Source: Larix kaempferi (Eukaryota > Streptophyta > Pinopsida > Pinales > Pinaceae). Taken from it: a DNA stretch of 64,000 bases. Position numbers and translations under genes: made by a program. The notes below the pieces were generated by a model that was not told the DNA's origin, searched no databases, and worked only from the letters and a program-made list of their open reading frames with translations. Shown piece after piece: positions 11,150 through 23,080 of this stretch. Numbering within the stretch: the first letter of the stretch is position 1; each line of letters begins with the position of its first letter. Location of the stretch: NCBI GenBank assembly GCA_027924585.1, contig BSBM01000809.1:2125001-2189000 (forward strand), read 5' to 3'.

Positions 11150-11642
11150 CCTCGTGTTGGTGCTTTATGCGATCCTTCACTGCTTGTAACTTATATTTCT
11201 CTTTCAAGGATGATTTTATGGAAGGAGGATGGTAGCCATAAAGTGCCATAAATGACGACATTTTTTATGAAGCATGGAAAGATTTGTTGTACCAACATTC
11301 TCCTAAGGGTAACCACTTAACCCAATGTGTTTGTTTATCAAATGCAAATCAACGAAGATACCCTTTAGTAATTTATTCACAATCTCAATTTTCCCATCAT
11401 ATTGAGGAGGTAAGAATAACTATGAGCCAATTGAGTGCCCAAAAAGGAAAATAATTCCTTCCAAAAATTATCAGTGAAAATTGGATCTCTGTCGCTTACA
11501 ATAATCTTAGGGATTCCATATATCTTCTGAACTAATTCCATGAATGTTACAACTACTATACTTGATTTAAATGGATGAGAAAGAGAGCATAAATGGGCAT
11601 ATTTTGTGAGTTGATCTACTACTACCATGATGATTGTCTTCC
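11150..11642 (-). pseudogene. Ty3-C integrase core remnant, left of the Ty3-B insertion
   Basis: Minus-strand frame 11377-11667 reads into an integrase core: MVVVDQLTKYAHLCSLSHPF, then IIVSDRDPIFTDNFWKELF. It continues with degraded matches (LYGYHPPS-type region) to about 11150, where Ty3-A begins. The upstream part of the same integrase (MDFIIGLPKL) lies at about 17530-17600, on the other side of Ty3-B. The domain is therefore split by a 5.9-kb insertion. The frame also has stops near its left end. Confidence 0.75.
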
Positions 11643-12000
11643 TGTTAAGCCCTAAATGTTGACACATTACCCCCTATATTGTGTCTCATTACATGTTATT
11701 GATGTTGGCTTAGGTCTATTGGTGGTAATTGTGACTAGTATTATTATATTAGTTATGTCAACTTTGGTCCATTAATTATAATTGTACCTCTTTGTCTCCT
11801 ATATATAGGAAGGAGACCTTTTTATTTGAATCATCTTGTCTTGTCTTGTCTTGTCTTGTGTACTCAGTACATTGTATAGGAGGTTTCCCCCACGAAGAGG
11901 CTTTCTATTCATCTCTTTTCTTCATTATTAAGGTGTGGATTACTCTTTATGGTCTATTTATGCTCTTTTCTTGCCCTTTTTGGGACTTGGTTGCATAACA
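11643..12000 (+). repeat. Ty3-B 5' LTR
   Basis: Starts TGTTAAGCCCTAAATG and ends GGTTGCATAACA, with inverted ends TGTTA/TAACA. The start was chosen because a related solo LTR at 36655 begins TGTTAATCCC. A TATA-like run TATATATA lies at 11800-11807, and a TCTTG pentamer is repeated about five times near 11833-11858. It pairs with 17170-17528. Confidence 0.8.
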
Positions 12001-12002
12001 TT

Positions 12003-12014
12003 TGGTATCAAAGC
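12003..12014 (+). other. Ty3-B primer binding site
   Basis: TGGTATCAAAGC, two bases inside the 5' LTR, differs by one base from the widespread plant PBS TGGTATCAGAGC that pairs with initiator tRNA-Met. Confidence 0.75.
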
Positions 12015-12669
12015 TTGGATGCTTCCAAAACAAGTCATCTTTGAATTTTCTCCATATTTGTTTTCTAAGACATTTCAGACAGCAAAACACGCAGGGAAAT
12101 TAGAGGATAGACTGAGGAATCTGTGGTACGATTTTTAGATCTTGAATCATTATAGGTTTGGATACTTATTGGTCGAAGTTAGGGTTTTTGACTAATCCAA
12201 AAAATAGTTTAAAAAAGGTGTTCTAGGAAGAATGGTTATATCTGTAGAATGCAAGATCCAAATTGAGTGAGACCTATTGCATCATAAATAAAACCTAACA
12301 CACTATATTGGGTAGGAAGTTTAGAATCATACTTGAAATATTGGACATGTGGCAATCCGTACACTCTCACTCTTATAAAAAGGCCAAAACTAACAAGTGT
12401 TGGGAAAATTTTCATAGCTTTGTTTTGGCACATCCAAATTCAAAAAAACCTACAACATTGGAAAGAGGACATATCAGGATACCACAAGCCAATATTTTAG
12501 TCTCGAAGGGGCCAAAATTTCAGGTTTACCTCAGTTGGAAGATCAAATAGAAAACCAGTCTTCAAACCAGGGTTTGAAAAAGGTATGCCATTTTAAATTT
12601 GAATAAATTTTAGTAGAAGGATCTATTTGAGGTAAACCCGAGGTGTTATATCTATTTATATTGTTCAAA

Positions 12670-13992
12670 ATGCCACTAGAAGGTAGTGGAAAAAATCACA
12701 CTCCAATCAAACCAACTGAAGATTCATCCCTGACCTATGATGAAAGTGAAGACCTATCTTTTAGAGTGTCCAAGTTGGAAGATATGATTAAAGGGTCTAT
12801 GAAAATGGTCGATTTACTTAATTTAGAGGAAATGGGGATGGAGAATATGACGGGACATATGGATAGAAATATGGAGAAAAACATGAAAAATATTGATAAG
12901 CTCATACAAAATTCAAAGGATAATCCCCCTACAGGTGATCATGTGTTCTAGGGTACTTAGGAAGATAAAGATAATGTCCATGTTGAGAAACCTTCCATTA
13001 ATAAGAATATTCAGAGAGGAATTGATTCTAGTAATGGAAGTAACCAAGTATTGTCCCCAAGGGGTATGCAACTCCCCAAGATTGACATGAGGAAGTTTGA
13101 TGGCAAGGACCTCATAACATGGATATTTCAGATGGAGCAATTATTTGATGTACACCGGGTACCAAATCTCCAAAAGATACCTATTACATCTTTGTATTTT
13201 GAACATGAGCAGTTTGTGTGGTACCAATGGCTTTGTGAATGCAAAAATAACTCCATTATCTCTTGGTCCATTTTTATATAAGAATTGATATCATATCATG
13301 ATAATGTTAAGACCAATTCCTTCTTCACCCAATTGATAAATCTAAGGAAAAAGGGTCCTGCAAGCAAGCACATTCAACAGTTTCAAAAGTTGAGTCTCAT
13401 ATTGGAGGGAATACCAGATGATAAATTGTTGTATCTCTTTATTGGAACCTTGAAGAATAACATCCAACATGAGGTACACCTATTCGAACCAACATTCTTA
13501 GAGAAGTATTTCATCTTGGCAAGGAATGTTGAAATTAAAAATATGGCGATGGCTACTAGAAGAACCACCTCCAACACATATAGAGAGAATAATGTTCCTT
13601 ATTCTAACCCACCTCAAAGGTTGACACCTCAGCAACTAGATGAAATAAAAGCAAAAATTATATGCTTTAATTGTGACAGCAAGTATAGTAAGGGACATAA
13701 GTGTGGTGAGAATAAATTATTCTACATATATTGTGAAAAGGAAGAAGCAAAAGAACATGAAGCATCTCCAATTGAAGAAATAGAAGAGATTACTGCTAAA
13801 GAGATTACTCTCACCATATCTTGTCATCCATTGGCTAAAATTAGCACTCCTCAAACTCTCAAGATCGAAGGATATATTGGAATGAAAAAGGTAATAGTGA
13901 TGATTGATTCTAGTAGTACTCATAATTTCATTCATTGTAAATTAGACAAAGTTCTCAATTGCTTTGTATATCCAGCACTAGAGTTTAAATAA
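12670..13992 (+). pseudogene. Ty3-B Gag and protease
   Basis: A single frame from the ATG at 12670 through segments 12670-12951, 13051-13281 and 13285-13992, with stops between. The N-terminus has a Met/Glu/Lys-rich, probably coiled-coil stretch (SFRVSKLEDMIKGSMKMVDL). The capsid part follows (KFDGKDLITWIFQMEQLFD; HIQQFQKLSLILEGIPDDKL), then a zinc motif ICFNCDSKYSKGHKC of the type found in plant chromoviral Gags, an acidic linker, and the protease start VMIDSSSTHNFI, where the expected Asp-Ser-Gly reads Asp-Ser-Ser, so the active site is damaged. The same layout is found in Ty3-C. Confidence 0.75.
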
Positions 13993-14163
13993 TGGTTTCA
14001 TATGGAGGAACTGTCAATTGCTCATGGAAATTCCATAATATCAATCTTACTACAAGGTAATATGTACTGAATAGTCCTATGATTGCTATCCCAATGGGTG
14101 GTAGTGATGTTGTATTAGGGGTTCAATGGTTACAATCATTGGGAACAATGGCTTTTCATTTTC

Positions 14164-15036
14164 ATGAAATTTTATTTGGAAGGAAAAGAATTTGAATTAA
14201 GGGGTATCACAGGGAATCCAAGCAAGGTTATAAGCTCTAATGGTATGATAAATTTTTTGAAAAGGGGGCATCAAGGTGTAATTGAACAATTATGCTCACT
14301 AGACGTTCAAACATATAAACCTCCTATTCCCCTAGATATCCAAAGGGTCATTGATAAGCACTCCAAGGTATTTGAAGATATTCCAAAAGTTATTCCACCC
14401 ACTAAAGATTTTGATTATGATATTCACTTAATTTTTATAATTGTTCCTCCTAACATTAGACCTTACAGATACCCCTATGGCCAGGAGAGTGAAATTGAGC
14501 GTATGGTTGAAGAAATGTTAGAGGCTGGCATGATTAGGGTTAGTCAAAGTTCTTACTTTGCACCAGTGGTAATGGTACACAATAAGGAGGGATCATGGCA
14601 TATGTGTCCAGATTACAACGATCTCAACAATATCAACATTAAATATAATTTTCCCATTCCTCCCATTGATGAATTGTTATATGAACTACATGGAGGAGTG
14701 TACTTCACAAAGTTGGATCTCTATTTAGGGTATCATCATATTAGAAGTATGAAGGAAGAAGACATCCCAAAAACAACATTCAGAACTCATGAAGGTCATT
14801 ATGAATTTATGGCCATGCTTTTTGGCCTTACGAGTGCACCTTCCACATTTCAAGGTTTGATGAATTTCATTTTCAATACCTTCCTTATAAAATTTGTCTT
14901 ATTATTTTTTTATGATATACTAATCTATAACAAGTCTTGGGAAGAACATGTTCAACATGTTGAAAAGGTGCTACAACTACTAAAGCAACAACAAATATAT
15001 GCAAAACCTTCCAAATGTTTCTTTGGGGTAAAGTAG
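14164..15036 (+). pseudogene. Ty3-B reverse transcriptase
   Basis: In frame with gag. RT motifs are MVEEMLEAGMIRVSQSSY, FTKLDLYLGYHHI, MLFGLTSAPSTFQGLMN and the active-site region LLFFYDILIY. Related copies read FFDDILIY, so one catalytic Asp has become Tyr (GAT to TAT) and the enzyme would be inactive. The frame stops with TAG at 15034-15036, and RT thumb and RNase H continue beyond the stop. Confidence 0.8.
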
Positions 15037-17155
15037 GTAAAGTATTTGGGTCATATTGTATCTCATGAAGGTGTCAAGGCCTAACAAAATTAAATCCATG
15101 ATGGACTGATGGATTCCCAAAACCTCGAAGAATCTTAGAGGATTCTTAGGTTTGACAAGGTACTACCGCAAGTTTGTTTGGAACTATGGAAGAATAACAG
15201 CACCTATAGAATTTCTGTGGACTCCAGAGGAAACTCAAGCATTTGAACAACTTAAAGAGGCAATGTGCAAAGCTCCTATTTTGACTACACCATAATTCAC
15301 AAAAACCTTCATTATGGAATGTGATGCTTCAGGAAATGGAATTGGTGTTGTTCTAAGGCAAGAAGGATGGCCTCTTGCTTTCAAAAGTCAACCAATCAAG
15401 GGAAAGAACTTATAGAAATCCATTTATGAGAAGTAAATGATGGCAATACTACATATACTTAAGCAATGGCATCCTTAATTACTTAATAGGACCGTATGCA
15501 CTTCACGGTCAAAATAGATCATGATAGTCTTAAATACTTATTGGAACAGAGACTATCTTCAAAATAGAAACAAAAATGGGTAACCAAGATGTTGGGATAT
15601 GACTTTGAAATCATCTATGAAAAAGGGAACCAAAATGTGGTGGCAGATGCACTCTCCAGAAAAGACGAGGATGTCGAGGCATTACTTTGTGTGATTTTGA
15701 TTATACAACCCAATTGGGTAGTAGTAGCAAGGGAAGAATAGAAGAATGACCTATCTATGTGGACACTCATTCAAAAACTATAAAAGGATCCTAGTGTATC
15801 ATATACTTTTGTTTGAAAAAATGAATCACTATGTTATAAGCATCGCTTATATATATGTAACAACTCCCAACTCAAACAAAATATCCTTTTGGAATTACAC
15901 ACCTCTACTATAAGTGGGCACTCGGGGTTCCTAAAAATGTACCATAAGATCAAGAAGGAATTCTTTTGAGAAGATCTTAAATCTAATGTTCAAAGGTTTG
16001 TGGCAGAATGTTTGGTTTGCCAACAAAATAAGGTTGAAACAGTTAAGACCATGGGTCTTTTACAACAATTATAAATACCTTGTCAGCGTTGGGAGGAATT
16101 CTCAATGGATTTTATCACAGGTCTAGCCAAGTCAGAAGAGAAGAATGTTATTGTGGTGGTTGTTGATAGACTCACAAAGAATGCACACTTTTGTGCACTC
16201 TCTCACCCTTTTAATACAAGTATAGTTGTCGCATCCTTCATGGAAAAAGTTTAGAATTTACATGGAAACCTGAAGCCTATTGTACATGATAGAGATCCAA
16301 TTTTCACTATAAAATTGTGGACTGAATTATTTTCTTATTTGGGTACCCATTTGGCTCATAGTTCTTCTTATCATCCTCATCCGATGGGAAAACTAAGATA
16401 GTGAACAAATGTTTGGAAGTCTATTTTCGTTTCTTTGCATTTTATAAATAAACATAGTGGGTGAAATGGTTATCTTTGGCATAATGGTGGTACAATACTT
16501 CATTCCATATGTCATAAAAAATGTCTCCATTTATGGCACTTTATGGGTACCATCCTACATATATCACATATCCCTTAAAATGAAAATATAAAGTTCAAGC
16601 TATGGAAGATCACCTAGAGCACAACAAGAAGTTCTCCAATTACTGAAGGACAACATGGCTATGTCAAAAAACAGGATGAAACAACAAGCATATCAACATC
16701 GCAGTGAAAGGAGTTTTGAAGAAGGGTATTGCGTATTTATGAGGCTACAACCTTACAAACATATGTCCCTCAAGCAACTAAATAAAGACAATAAATTAGC
16801 ACCCAAGCACTATGGTCCTTATAAAGTGTTGTAGAAGATTGGTAGTATGGATTACGAATTGGATCTGCCTTCATCTTCAAGGGTACACCCAATTTTCCAT
16901 GTTTCTTGCTCAAAGAAGGTAATAGGATACAAGATCCCAATTCAAACTATCTTTCTAAAGCTTGATGAAGAAGGAAAAGCCATATTGGAACCTAAATAAA
17001 TCACTGAAACAAGCACCAAACAACTACGAAATCAGGTTATTACTAAGTACCCCATCAAGTGGAAGAACTTACCAGTTGAAGACTCAACATGGAAAGATGA
17101 GTCCTTCATATAGAAGCATCCACAACTTATCAAGTGTTGAGGACAACACTTGTAT
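15037..17155 (+). pseudogene. Ty3-B RNase H, integrase and chromodomain-like tail, heavily decayed
   Basis: No long ORF remains, but fragments in shifting frames are readable: the RT thumb (GYYRKFVWNYGR near 15165), RNase H (ECDASGNGIGVVL near 15320; DYDFEII-type linker near 15600), the integrase zinc region near 15890-16030, the core (DFITGLAKSEEKN near 16110; DRDPIF near 16285), the C-terminal HPIFHVS near 16890, and a tail with YPIKWKNLPVEDSTWKDE at about 17050-17105. That last motif is typical of the chromodomain-like end of chromoviral integrases. Many point stops and small indels are present. Confidence 0.65.
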
Positions 17156-17169
17156 GGAGGGGAGGGGAA
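17156..17169 (+). other. Ty3-B polypurine tract
   Basis: GGAGGGGAGGGGAA directly upstream of the 3' LTR, the expected site for plus-strand priming. Confidence 0.75.
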
Positions 17170-17528
17170 TTTTAATCCCTAAATGTTGGCACATTACCCC
17201 CTATATTGTGGCTCATTACATATTATTGATGTCAGCTTGGGTCTATTAGTGGTAATTGTAATTAGTATTATTATATTAGTTATGTTCGCTTGGGTCCATT
17301 AGTTATAATTGTACCTCTTTGTTTGCGATATATAGGAAGGAGACCTTTTCATTTGAATGATATTGTCTTTTCTTATCCTGTCTTGTGTACTTAGTACATT
17401 GTATAAGGCGGTTTCCCCCTCGAAGATGCTTTCTATTAATCTATTTTCTTCATTATTAAGGCATGGATTACTCTTTTTGGTCTATTTATGCTCTTTTCAT
17501 GCTCTTTTTGGGACTTGGTTGCAAAACA
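17170..17528 (+). repeat. Ty3-B 3' LTR
   Basis: Collinear with 11643-12000 over its whole length; the first bases are TTTTAATCCC instead of TGTTAAGCCC, so the terminal TG has mutated. It ends GGTTGCAAAACA. Many scattered differences from the 5' copy mark an old insertion. Confidence 0.8.
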
Positions 17529-18300
17529 ATTTTCTTCTAACTTTGGTAGGCCTATGATAAAATCCATTGAGACCTCTTCCCAATGCTAGCTTGATATGAC
17601 TAATGGTTTTAGTATACCCAGTGTCTTGATTGTTTCTCCATTGTTTTGTTAGAAAACCAAACATTCTACCACATAATTTTGAACAACACTTTTAAGACCT
17701 TCCCATAAAAAATCCTTCTCGATCCTGTGATACATTTTCAAGAACCCAAAATGTCCCCTTATAGGAGAAGTGTGAAATTCCAATGACCTTCTGTTTGAGT
17801 TGGGAATTCTTACATAAATATAGGTGATCACGGTACCATAGTGAATCATCCTTCCACATAAATTTATCAAGTGAACTAGGGTCTTCCTGTAGTTGTTGAA
17901 TTATCCTACATGTCTTCTGATTAGGTTTCCATTACGTCATTACTTCTTCTACCCAATTATATTGAACAATGGAAATATCACAAATTAATCCCTTGATGTC
18001 ATCTTCTTTTCTTGAAAGTGCATCTGCCACCACATTTTGTTTTCTTTTTTTGTAGATAATTTCAAATTCATAACCTAACATCTTTGTAACCCGTTTTTGC
18101 TATTTTTTTGAAGATAATCTTTGTTCCAAGAAGTACTTAACACTATCATGGGATATTCTTACCTTGAAGTGTCTTTCTATTAGGTAAGGGTGTCGTTTCT
18201 TAATTGCATGTAATATGGCCAACACTTCCTTTTCATAAATTGTTTTTAGTAATTTTTTTCCTTTAAGTTGGAAATTTTCAAAGGCAAGTGACCTTCCTTC
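17529..18300 (-). pseudogene. Ty3-C copy A: RNase H and integrase N-terminal part
   Basis: Reads leftwards on the minus strand from the RT. RNase H remnants lie near 18050-18300. The integrase zinc-binding module is in frame 17649-17870 (LEFHTSPIRGHFGFLKMYHR, then VVECLVF), and the start of the core (MDFIIGLPKL) lies at about 17540-17590, broken by the Ty3-B insertion. The continuation is at 11150-11642. Confidence 0.7.
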
Positions 18301-19184
18301 TTATATTAAAAATACACCAACTTCATGCCTTGAGGCATCACATTCCACTATAAAGGTTTTTCTGAAGTCAGTCGTGGCTAATACCAAAGTTGTATACATA
18401 GCCACTTTAAGTTTTTCAAAATCTTTGGTTGCTTCTTGATTCCAAGAGAATGCCTCCTTTTCCAATATCGTTGTTAGAGGTGTTTCTATTTGACCATAAT
18501 TCTTGAGGAATTTGCGGTAGTAACCTGCCAATCCTAAGAATCCTCTAATATTCTTCAAGGTTTTGGGAAGTGGCCATTCCATGATAGCCTTAATTTTGTT
18601 TAGGTCCACTTTGATGCCTTCATGAGATATAATATGACCAAAATATTCCACGTCAAGAACCCCAAAGGAACACTTAGAAGGCTTGGCATATAGTTTTTCC
18701 TCCTTCAATAGTTTTAAGACCTTTTCCATGTGTTGTAAATTATCCTCCCAATATTTTATATAGATTAGTATATCATCAAAAAATACTAACACAATTTTTC
18801 TCAAGAAGTGTTTAAAAATAGAATTCATCAAGCTTTGAATTGTGGAAGGTGCATGGGTAAGGCCAAATGACATTACTGAAAACTCATAATGACCTTGATG
18901 TGTTCTAAATGTTTCTTTTGGAATGTATTCTTCCTCATTCTGATTTGATGAAATCCAAAATGAAGATCCAAATTGGTAAAGAAAATTGATCCATGTAATT
19001 CATCTAGTAATTCATCAATCACGGGAATAAGAAACTTATCTTTTATGGTCATCTTAATGGTCTCTCTATAGTCTATACACATACGCCATGAACCTTTATT
19101 TTTATGAACCATCACCACCGATACGTTAGAGAAAGAACTTTGGCTACGTTGAATGATGCATGCATCTAACATTTCTTGAACCAT
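18301..19184 (-). pseudogene. Ty3-C copy A reverse transcriptase
   Basis: Two adjoining minus-strand frames (19184-18873 and 18873-18301) separated by a frameshift. Motifs are MVQEMLDACIIQRSQSSF, GSWRMCIDYRE, FTNLDLHFGFHQIRM, MSFGLTHAPSTIQSLMNSIF, the intact active site VFFDDILIY, then DVEYFGHIISHEGIKVD and GFLGLAGYYRKFLKNYG, ending in early RNase H (VECDASRHEVGVFL). The second half is the best-preserved RT of this family in the window. The same region recurs, more damaged, at 23424-23938. Confidence 0.82.
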
Positions 19185-20482
19185 TTTTCAATTTAACTAT
19201 TTTTTGCCATGATCTCTAGTAGGTGAAAGTCATTTAGGAATTTCTCCAAATACCTTGGAATGTTTTTCAATAACTTGTTGGAGATCCATTTCAATAGAGG
19301 GCATAGAGGATTGCACTTCTAGCGAGCACAAGAGCCATTGTTCCCAATTATTGTCACCATTGGACCCCTAGTACAACATAAGCACCACCCATTTGGAATG
19401 CAATCATTGGAATATCCAATAAATATTCCCCCATAGTAAGCTTAATACTATAAAATTTCCCTAAACAGTTTATGGTACCTCCATCTACAATCGTTACTTG
19501 AAATTATGGTGTTGGATATACAAAGCAATTGAGAAGTTTAGCTAATTTGCAATTAATGAAGTTATGAGTACTACCAAAATCAATCGACATTGTTACCTCT
19601 TTCTTTTTGATATATCCTTCAATCCCAATAGTTTGAGGACTGTTAATTCCAGCCAATGCATGGCAAGATATGGTTGGAGTGGTATCTTATAGATTTAACT
19701 CTTGATATTGTTCTAGTTTTGTATCATCTTCCTCTTCACAATCTATGTAGAATATTTTCTTCTCATTTCACTTATACCCTTTAATGTACTTGCTATCACA
19801 ATTGAAACATAGTCCCTTTTCTATTTTTCTTCCAATAGTTGAGGTGCCAACCTTGTAGGTTGATTGTGGTTGGGGGAGGAAACACTTCCCTCTCTATAGG
19901 TGTTTGTAGTATCCCTTCTAGTAGCCACATTTTTAGTTTCAACTTTCCTTTCCAAACTAAAATAATTCTCCAGTGATTTAGGTTCAAAGAGATGTACCTC
20001 ATGTTGAATGCTCTCCTTTAGATTTGCCATAAAGAGATCCAACAAATTATCCTCGGGAATGTTCTTCACTCTAAGAAAAATTTTGAAACTTCTTAATGTG
20101 CTCTCCAACTTGACCTTTTTGCTTGAGATTTATCAATTTGATAAAGAAGGTGTTACTATTAATATCCCCATAATGTGCTATCAATTCTTTTGTAAATATA
20201 CACCAATAAATAATAGAGTCTTTTTTTACAGTTACAAATCCATTGGTACTAGACAAATTGATCAAGTTCTAAATATACGGATGCAATAGTTACCTTTTTT
20301 AAAGTTGGAACTTGGTGTAGATCAAAGAATTGCTTCACTTGGAATATCCATGTTATTGGATCATTGCCATCAAAATTTATCATATCAATCTTGGGAATGA
20401 AGTAGTTCCTTGGTCTTGCGTTGAACTCATTATGATGTGATGAATATTCAAATCTCAAGGACTTGAACGTCTTGTTCTCCAA
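19185..20482 (-). pseudogene. Ty3-C copy A Gag and protease
   Basis: Several short minus-strand frames: the capsid part at 20482-20249 (PKIDMINFDGNDPITWIFQV), 20265-20071 and 20108-19821 (NLKESIQHEVHLFEPKSLEN), a zinc region near 19780-19810, and the protease region near 19500-19680. Each has stops or shifts relative to the next. Homologous stretches occur at 24273-25207 in copy B and at 13051-13992 in Ty3-B. Confidence 0.7.
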
Positions 20483-21588
20483 CTATTTCTCAATTTTATC
20501 AAGCTATGACTAAAACAACTCCCTCTTGTTCTCCTTATCATCTTCTAGAGGTGTCGATTTTTAGTTAAGATGGCCAATTATATCCTTCATAAGTTCTTTC
20601 CCCATATTTTCAAGGCTTTTTTGCATATCCCCTATGAATGATTTGAATCCATCTTGCATATCCCTCTTGAATGTTTTAAATTTCTCATTCATATCCCCTT
20701 TGAATTTTTGAATTCATCCTTCTTTACCATATTCATGATGTCCCCCTTTTTAGCATTGTACTTTCAAGTCCCTCCACTCTAATGGTATGAGGTTCAAATC
20801 CCCATGTTCTTCTTGAGTTATGGATGAGCCTTTGAGAGGTTTAATGGGTGTATAATTTTTTGATACACCTTTTTCCATAAGATACCAATGATATTTACTA
20901 TAATTATTCTCTATTTACTCTTTGTCACACCTTTTGAATCACCCAAAATAGATATTCAATCAAAAGTTATGCAAGTTTCAAGTTAACATACCATTAGAAA
21001 CCCTGGTTTGGAGACTGTCTTCATGGCTGACCTTCCAACTAAGGTAACTCTGCAATTTTGGACCCTCTGTGTCCAAAATTTCAACTTATAGTAGCTTGAC
21101 AAGTATTCTCTCCAATTTAAGAGGTCTCACCCAATTTTGATGTTCCAAGAAAGAGCTATGGTGATTTCCCCACAACTTGTTGTTTTTGTGCCTTTTAGGA
21201 GAGCGAAAGTGTATAGACTACTACATGTCTAATTTTGTAGACCTGATTCTAGAATTGTTACCATAAAAGATATGTTTTGTATTCCTTATGATGCAATTGG
21301 TATCACTCAATTTGGATCCTGTAAGCTCCATATATAATAGTTTTACCTATAACACATGTTTCAAACTAGTTTTTGAACTAGTCAACAACCCTAACTTCCA
21401 CGGGTATAAATTCGAACCTCTAATGACTCGGGACCTAAACATTGTACCACATATAGTTCACTATGTTCTATAACTATGTTCTCTAAGGCCCCTCCATGTT
21501 TCATTATTTGAAACGTCCCAGGAAAAAAAAATATAGATAAAATGACAAGATGACTCATTTTGGAAGCGTCCAAGCTCTGATACCAAAT
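20483..21588 (-). other. Ty3-C copy A leader and Gag N-terminal remnant, with PBS
   Basis: Next to the LTR, plus positions 21575-21585 read CTCTGATACCA, the complement of the tRNA-Met type PBS. Near 20590-20760 are remnants of repeats encoding short Asp/Met/Gly/Phe/Lys units, clearer in copy B at 30474-30659. The rest is collinear with copy B but has no open frame. Confidence 0.6.
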
Positions 21589-21892
21589 GTTATGCAACAA
21601 ATTCTGAAAATAGCATATAATAAGAAAGAGAGTGTAAACTATTTCCTTAAGAATGAAGAAAATAGATGAATAAGAAGCCTCTTTAGGGGGAAACCTCCTT
21701 ATATAATTTAGAAAAAACACAAGACAAGATGAGATTATCTTAAATATAGGTCTCCTTGGTATATATTATATAGGAATCAAAGCATATAATTACAATTCTA
21801 GTCGACCCTACAATTACAATTAAGGTCCTAATTGACCAATAAAGATAATGAAAATATAAAATAGTTAGAGAGATTGATCTCTAATCGCAACA
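21589..21892 (-). repeat. Ty3-C copy A 5' LTR
   Basis: 304 bp; plus-strand ends TGTTATGCAAC and AATCGCAACA. The inner end lies next to the PBS complement at 21575-21585. It is the same length as the copy B LTR at 31517-31820 and differs from it by roughly one base in ten by eye. The partner 3' LTR of Ty3-C is not in the window. Confidence 0.8.
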
Positions 21893-22375
21893 TCTTTTTC
21901 CAGTTAATCCTAGACATGGCCATAAGTCCAGAGACCTAAGTGGGCTCTCTTAGTGAAGAAGTAATGGAAAAAGGCACATTCCATCAAGCTAAGAAGTTCA
22001 TAAAAGCTAAAGAGAAATTGGAGAATGTCCAACACGGACAAAATTTCAAATATCCTGTTTTTTTTTGTACAAGTTATATCTCAAGACAATTTATTAGAAT
22101 TTATAGCCCTAGGATTGATAGTTTTTTGAATAAAACTATACAAGCAAGGCAATTGTTTTATAACCTCACAATTTTGAATCTTCGGAGGTAGAATTGTACT
22201 ATGGATTTATTAAAAGTTTATATACTACAACCACAATTCCCCTTTAATATAATTTCTATTCTTTTAAGTTATTAAAAAAAGTATATGCATAATACATTTT
22301 ATAAATCCAATAAATTGACATCAAAACATGATATGAAAAAGTGTAATGTACATAAACAACACTATCAAATCAATG

Positions 22376-22406
22376 TGTGTGGGTGGGTGGGTGGGTGGGT
22401 GGGTGT
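22376..22406. repeat. GGGT microsatellite
   Basis: About six tandem GGGT units. Copy B has only a short GT run at the matching place (near 32313), so the array expanded or contracted after the duplication. Confidence 0.85.
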
Positions 22407-22987
22407 GAACTATACATCTCAAGAAAAATATACATTGCAACAATTAATATACATGTCAATTAATGTTAGGTCCACTACTATATCTAGAGGCATCAATACC
22501 TTTGCTACATAAGAATGCAACTACATTATGAAATAGATATCCAAGATCTAAATGATCCAATAGGATATTGTCAATATATATTATCACTAGTTGATGTAGT
22601 AAGTGGAGCAACAGGTGGATTGGTGGGTATATACATAGGAGAAACTAGTGGCATAAGTGGAGGACTAGGTTGAGGAGGAGAATGAGGTGTTGGAGGAGTG
22701 TCCTTACCTGTCTCGTCATTTGAAGATGAATAAAACAAATGTGCATGTCTTAGTTCATTTATCCTCAATCCTCACCCTTAGGAATAGGATGGGAATACTA
22801 ACAATATGACACATCAATGATTTCATATTGCTTGGAAGTCTTACATATATCCCCACAGTCTCAAGATCTTGCATGGTCACTCTAGGTCAAACTAGCTCCA
22901 CTTCAAAGCCAACCATCAGTATACATAATTGATATGTGACTTACTAATGAGATCAATGATATGTTCTTTGTTGCATGTTAGGTTTGT

Positions 22988-23079
<92 letters not shown>

Positions 23080-23080
23080 A
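22988..23080. repeat. CT / AT / AG compound microsatellite
   Basis: A CT run, then TA dinucleotides, then an AG run: the outer parts are mutually complementary, so the array can fold back on itself. It corresponds to the longer array at 33094-33283 in copy B. Confidence 0.9.

Larger units (their letters stand above)
11643..17528 (+). mobile_element. Ty3-B: Ty3/gypsy element inserted in the Ty3-C integrase
   Basis: Plus-strand element with LTRs at 11643-12000 and 17170-17528, a PBS (TGGTATCAAAGC, 12003-12014) complementary in style to initiator tRNA-Met, gag, protease, RT, RNase H, integrase, a chromodomain-like tail and a polypurine tract (17156-17169). The flanks are the two halves of the Ty3-C integrase, which shows the insertion directly. 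I could not find a convincing 5-bp target duplication (CTTCC left, ATTTT right). Coding frames are heavily broken, more so in RNase H and integrase than in gag and RT. It is probably a chromovirus-type member because of the tail at about 17020-17150. Confidence 0.85.

Noticed and set aside
10898-11251. Three overlapping plus-strand ORFs of about 100 codons
   Set aside because: They lie in different frames over the Ty3-A LTR and its border; no domain, and not expected to be coding.
11657-12000. Ty3-B LTR starting at TGTTGACAC (11657)
   Set aside because: CCCTAAA is shared upstream in both LTRs and the related solo LTR starts TGTTAATCCC, so the start was moved to 11643.
22571-22768. Proline-rich minus-strand ORF as a gene
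   Set aside because: Short, unrecognised, and its presence in both copies is explained by the segmental duplication; kept only as a remark.
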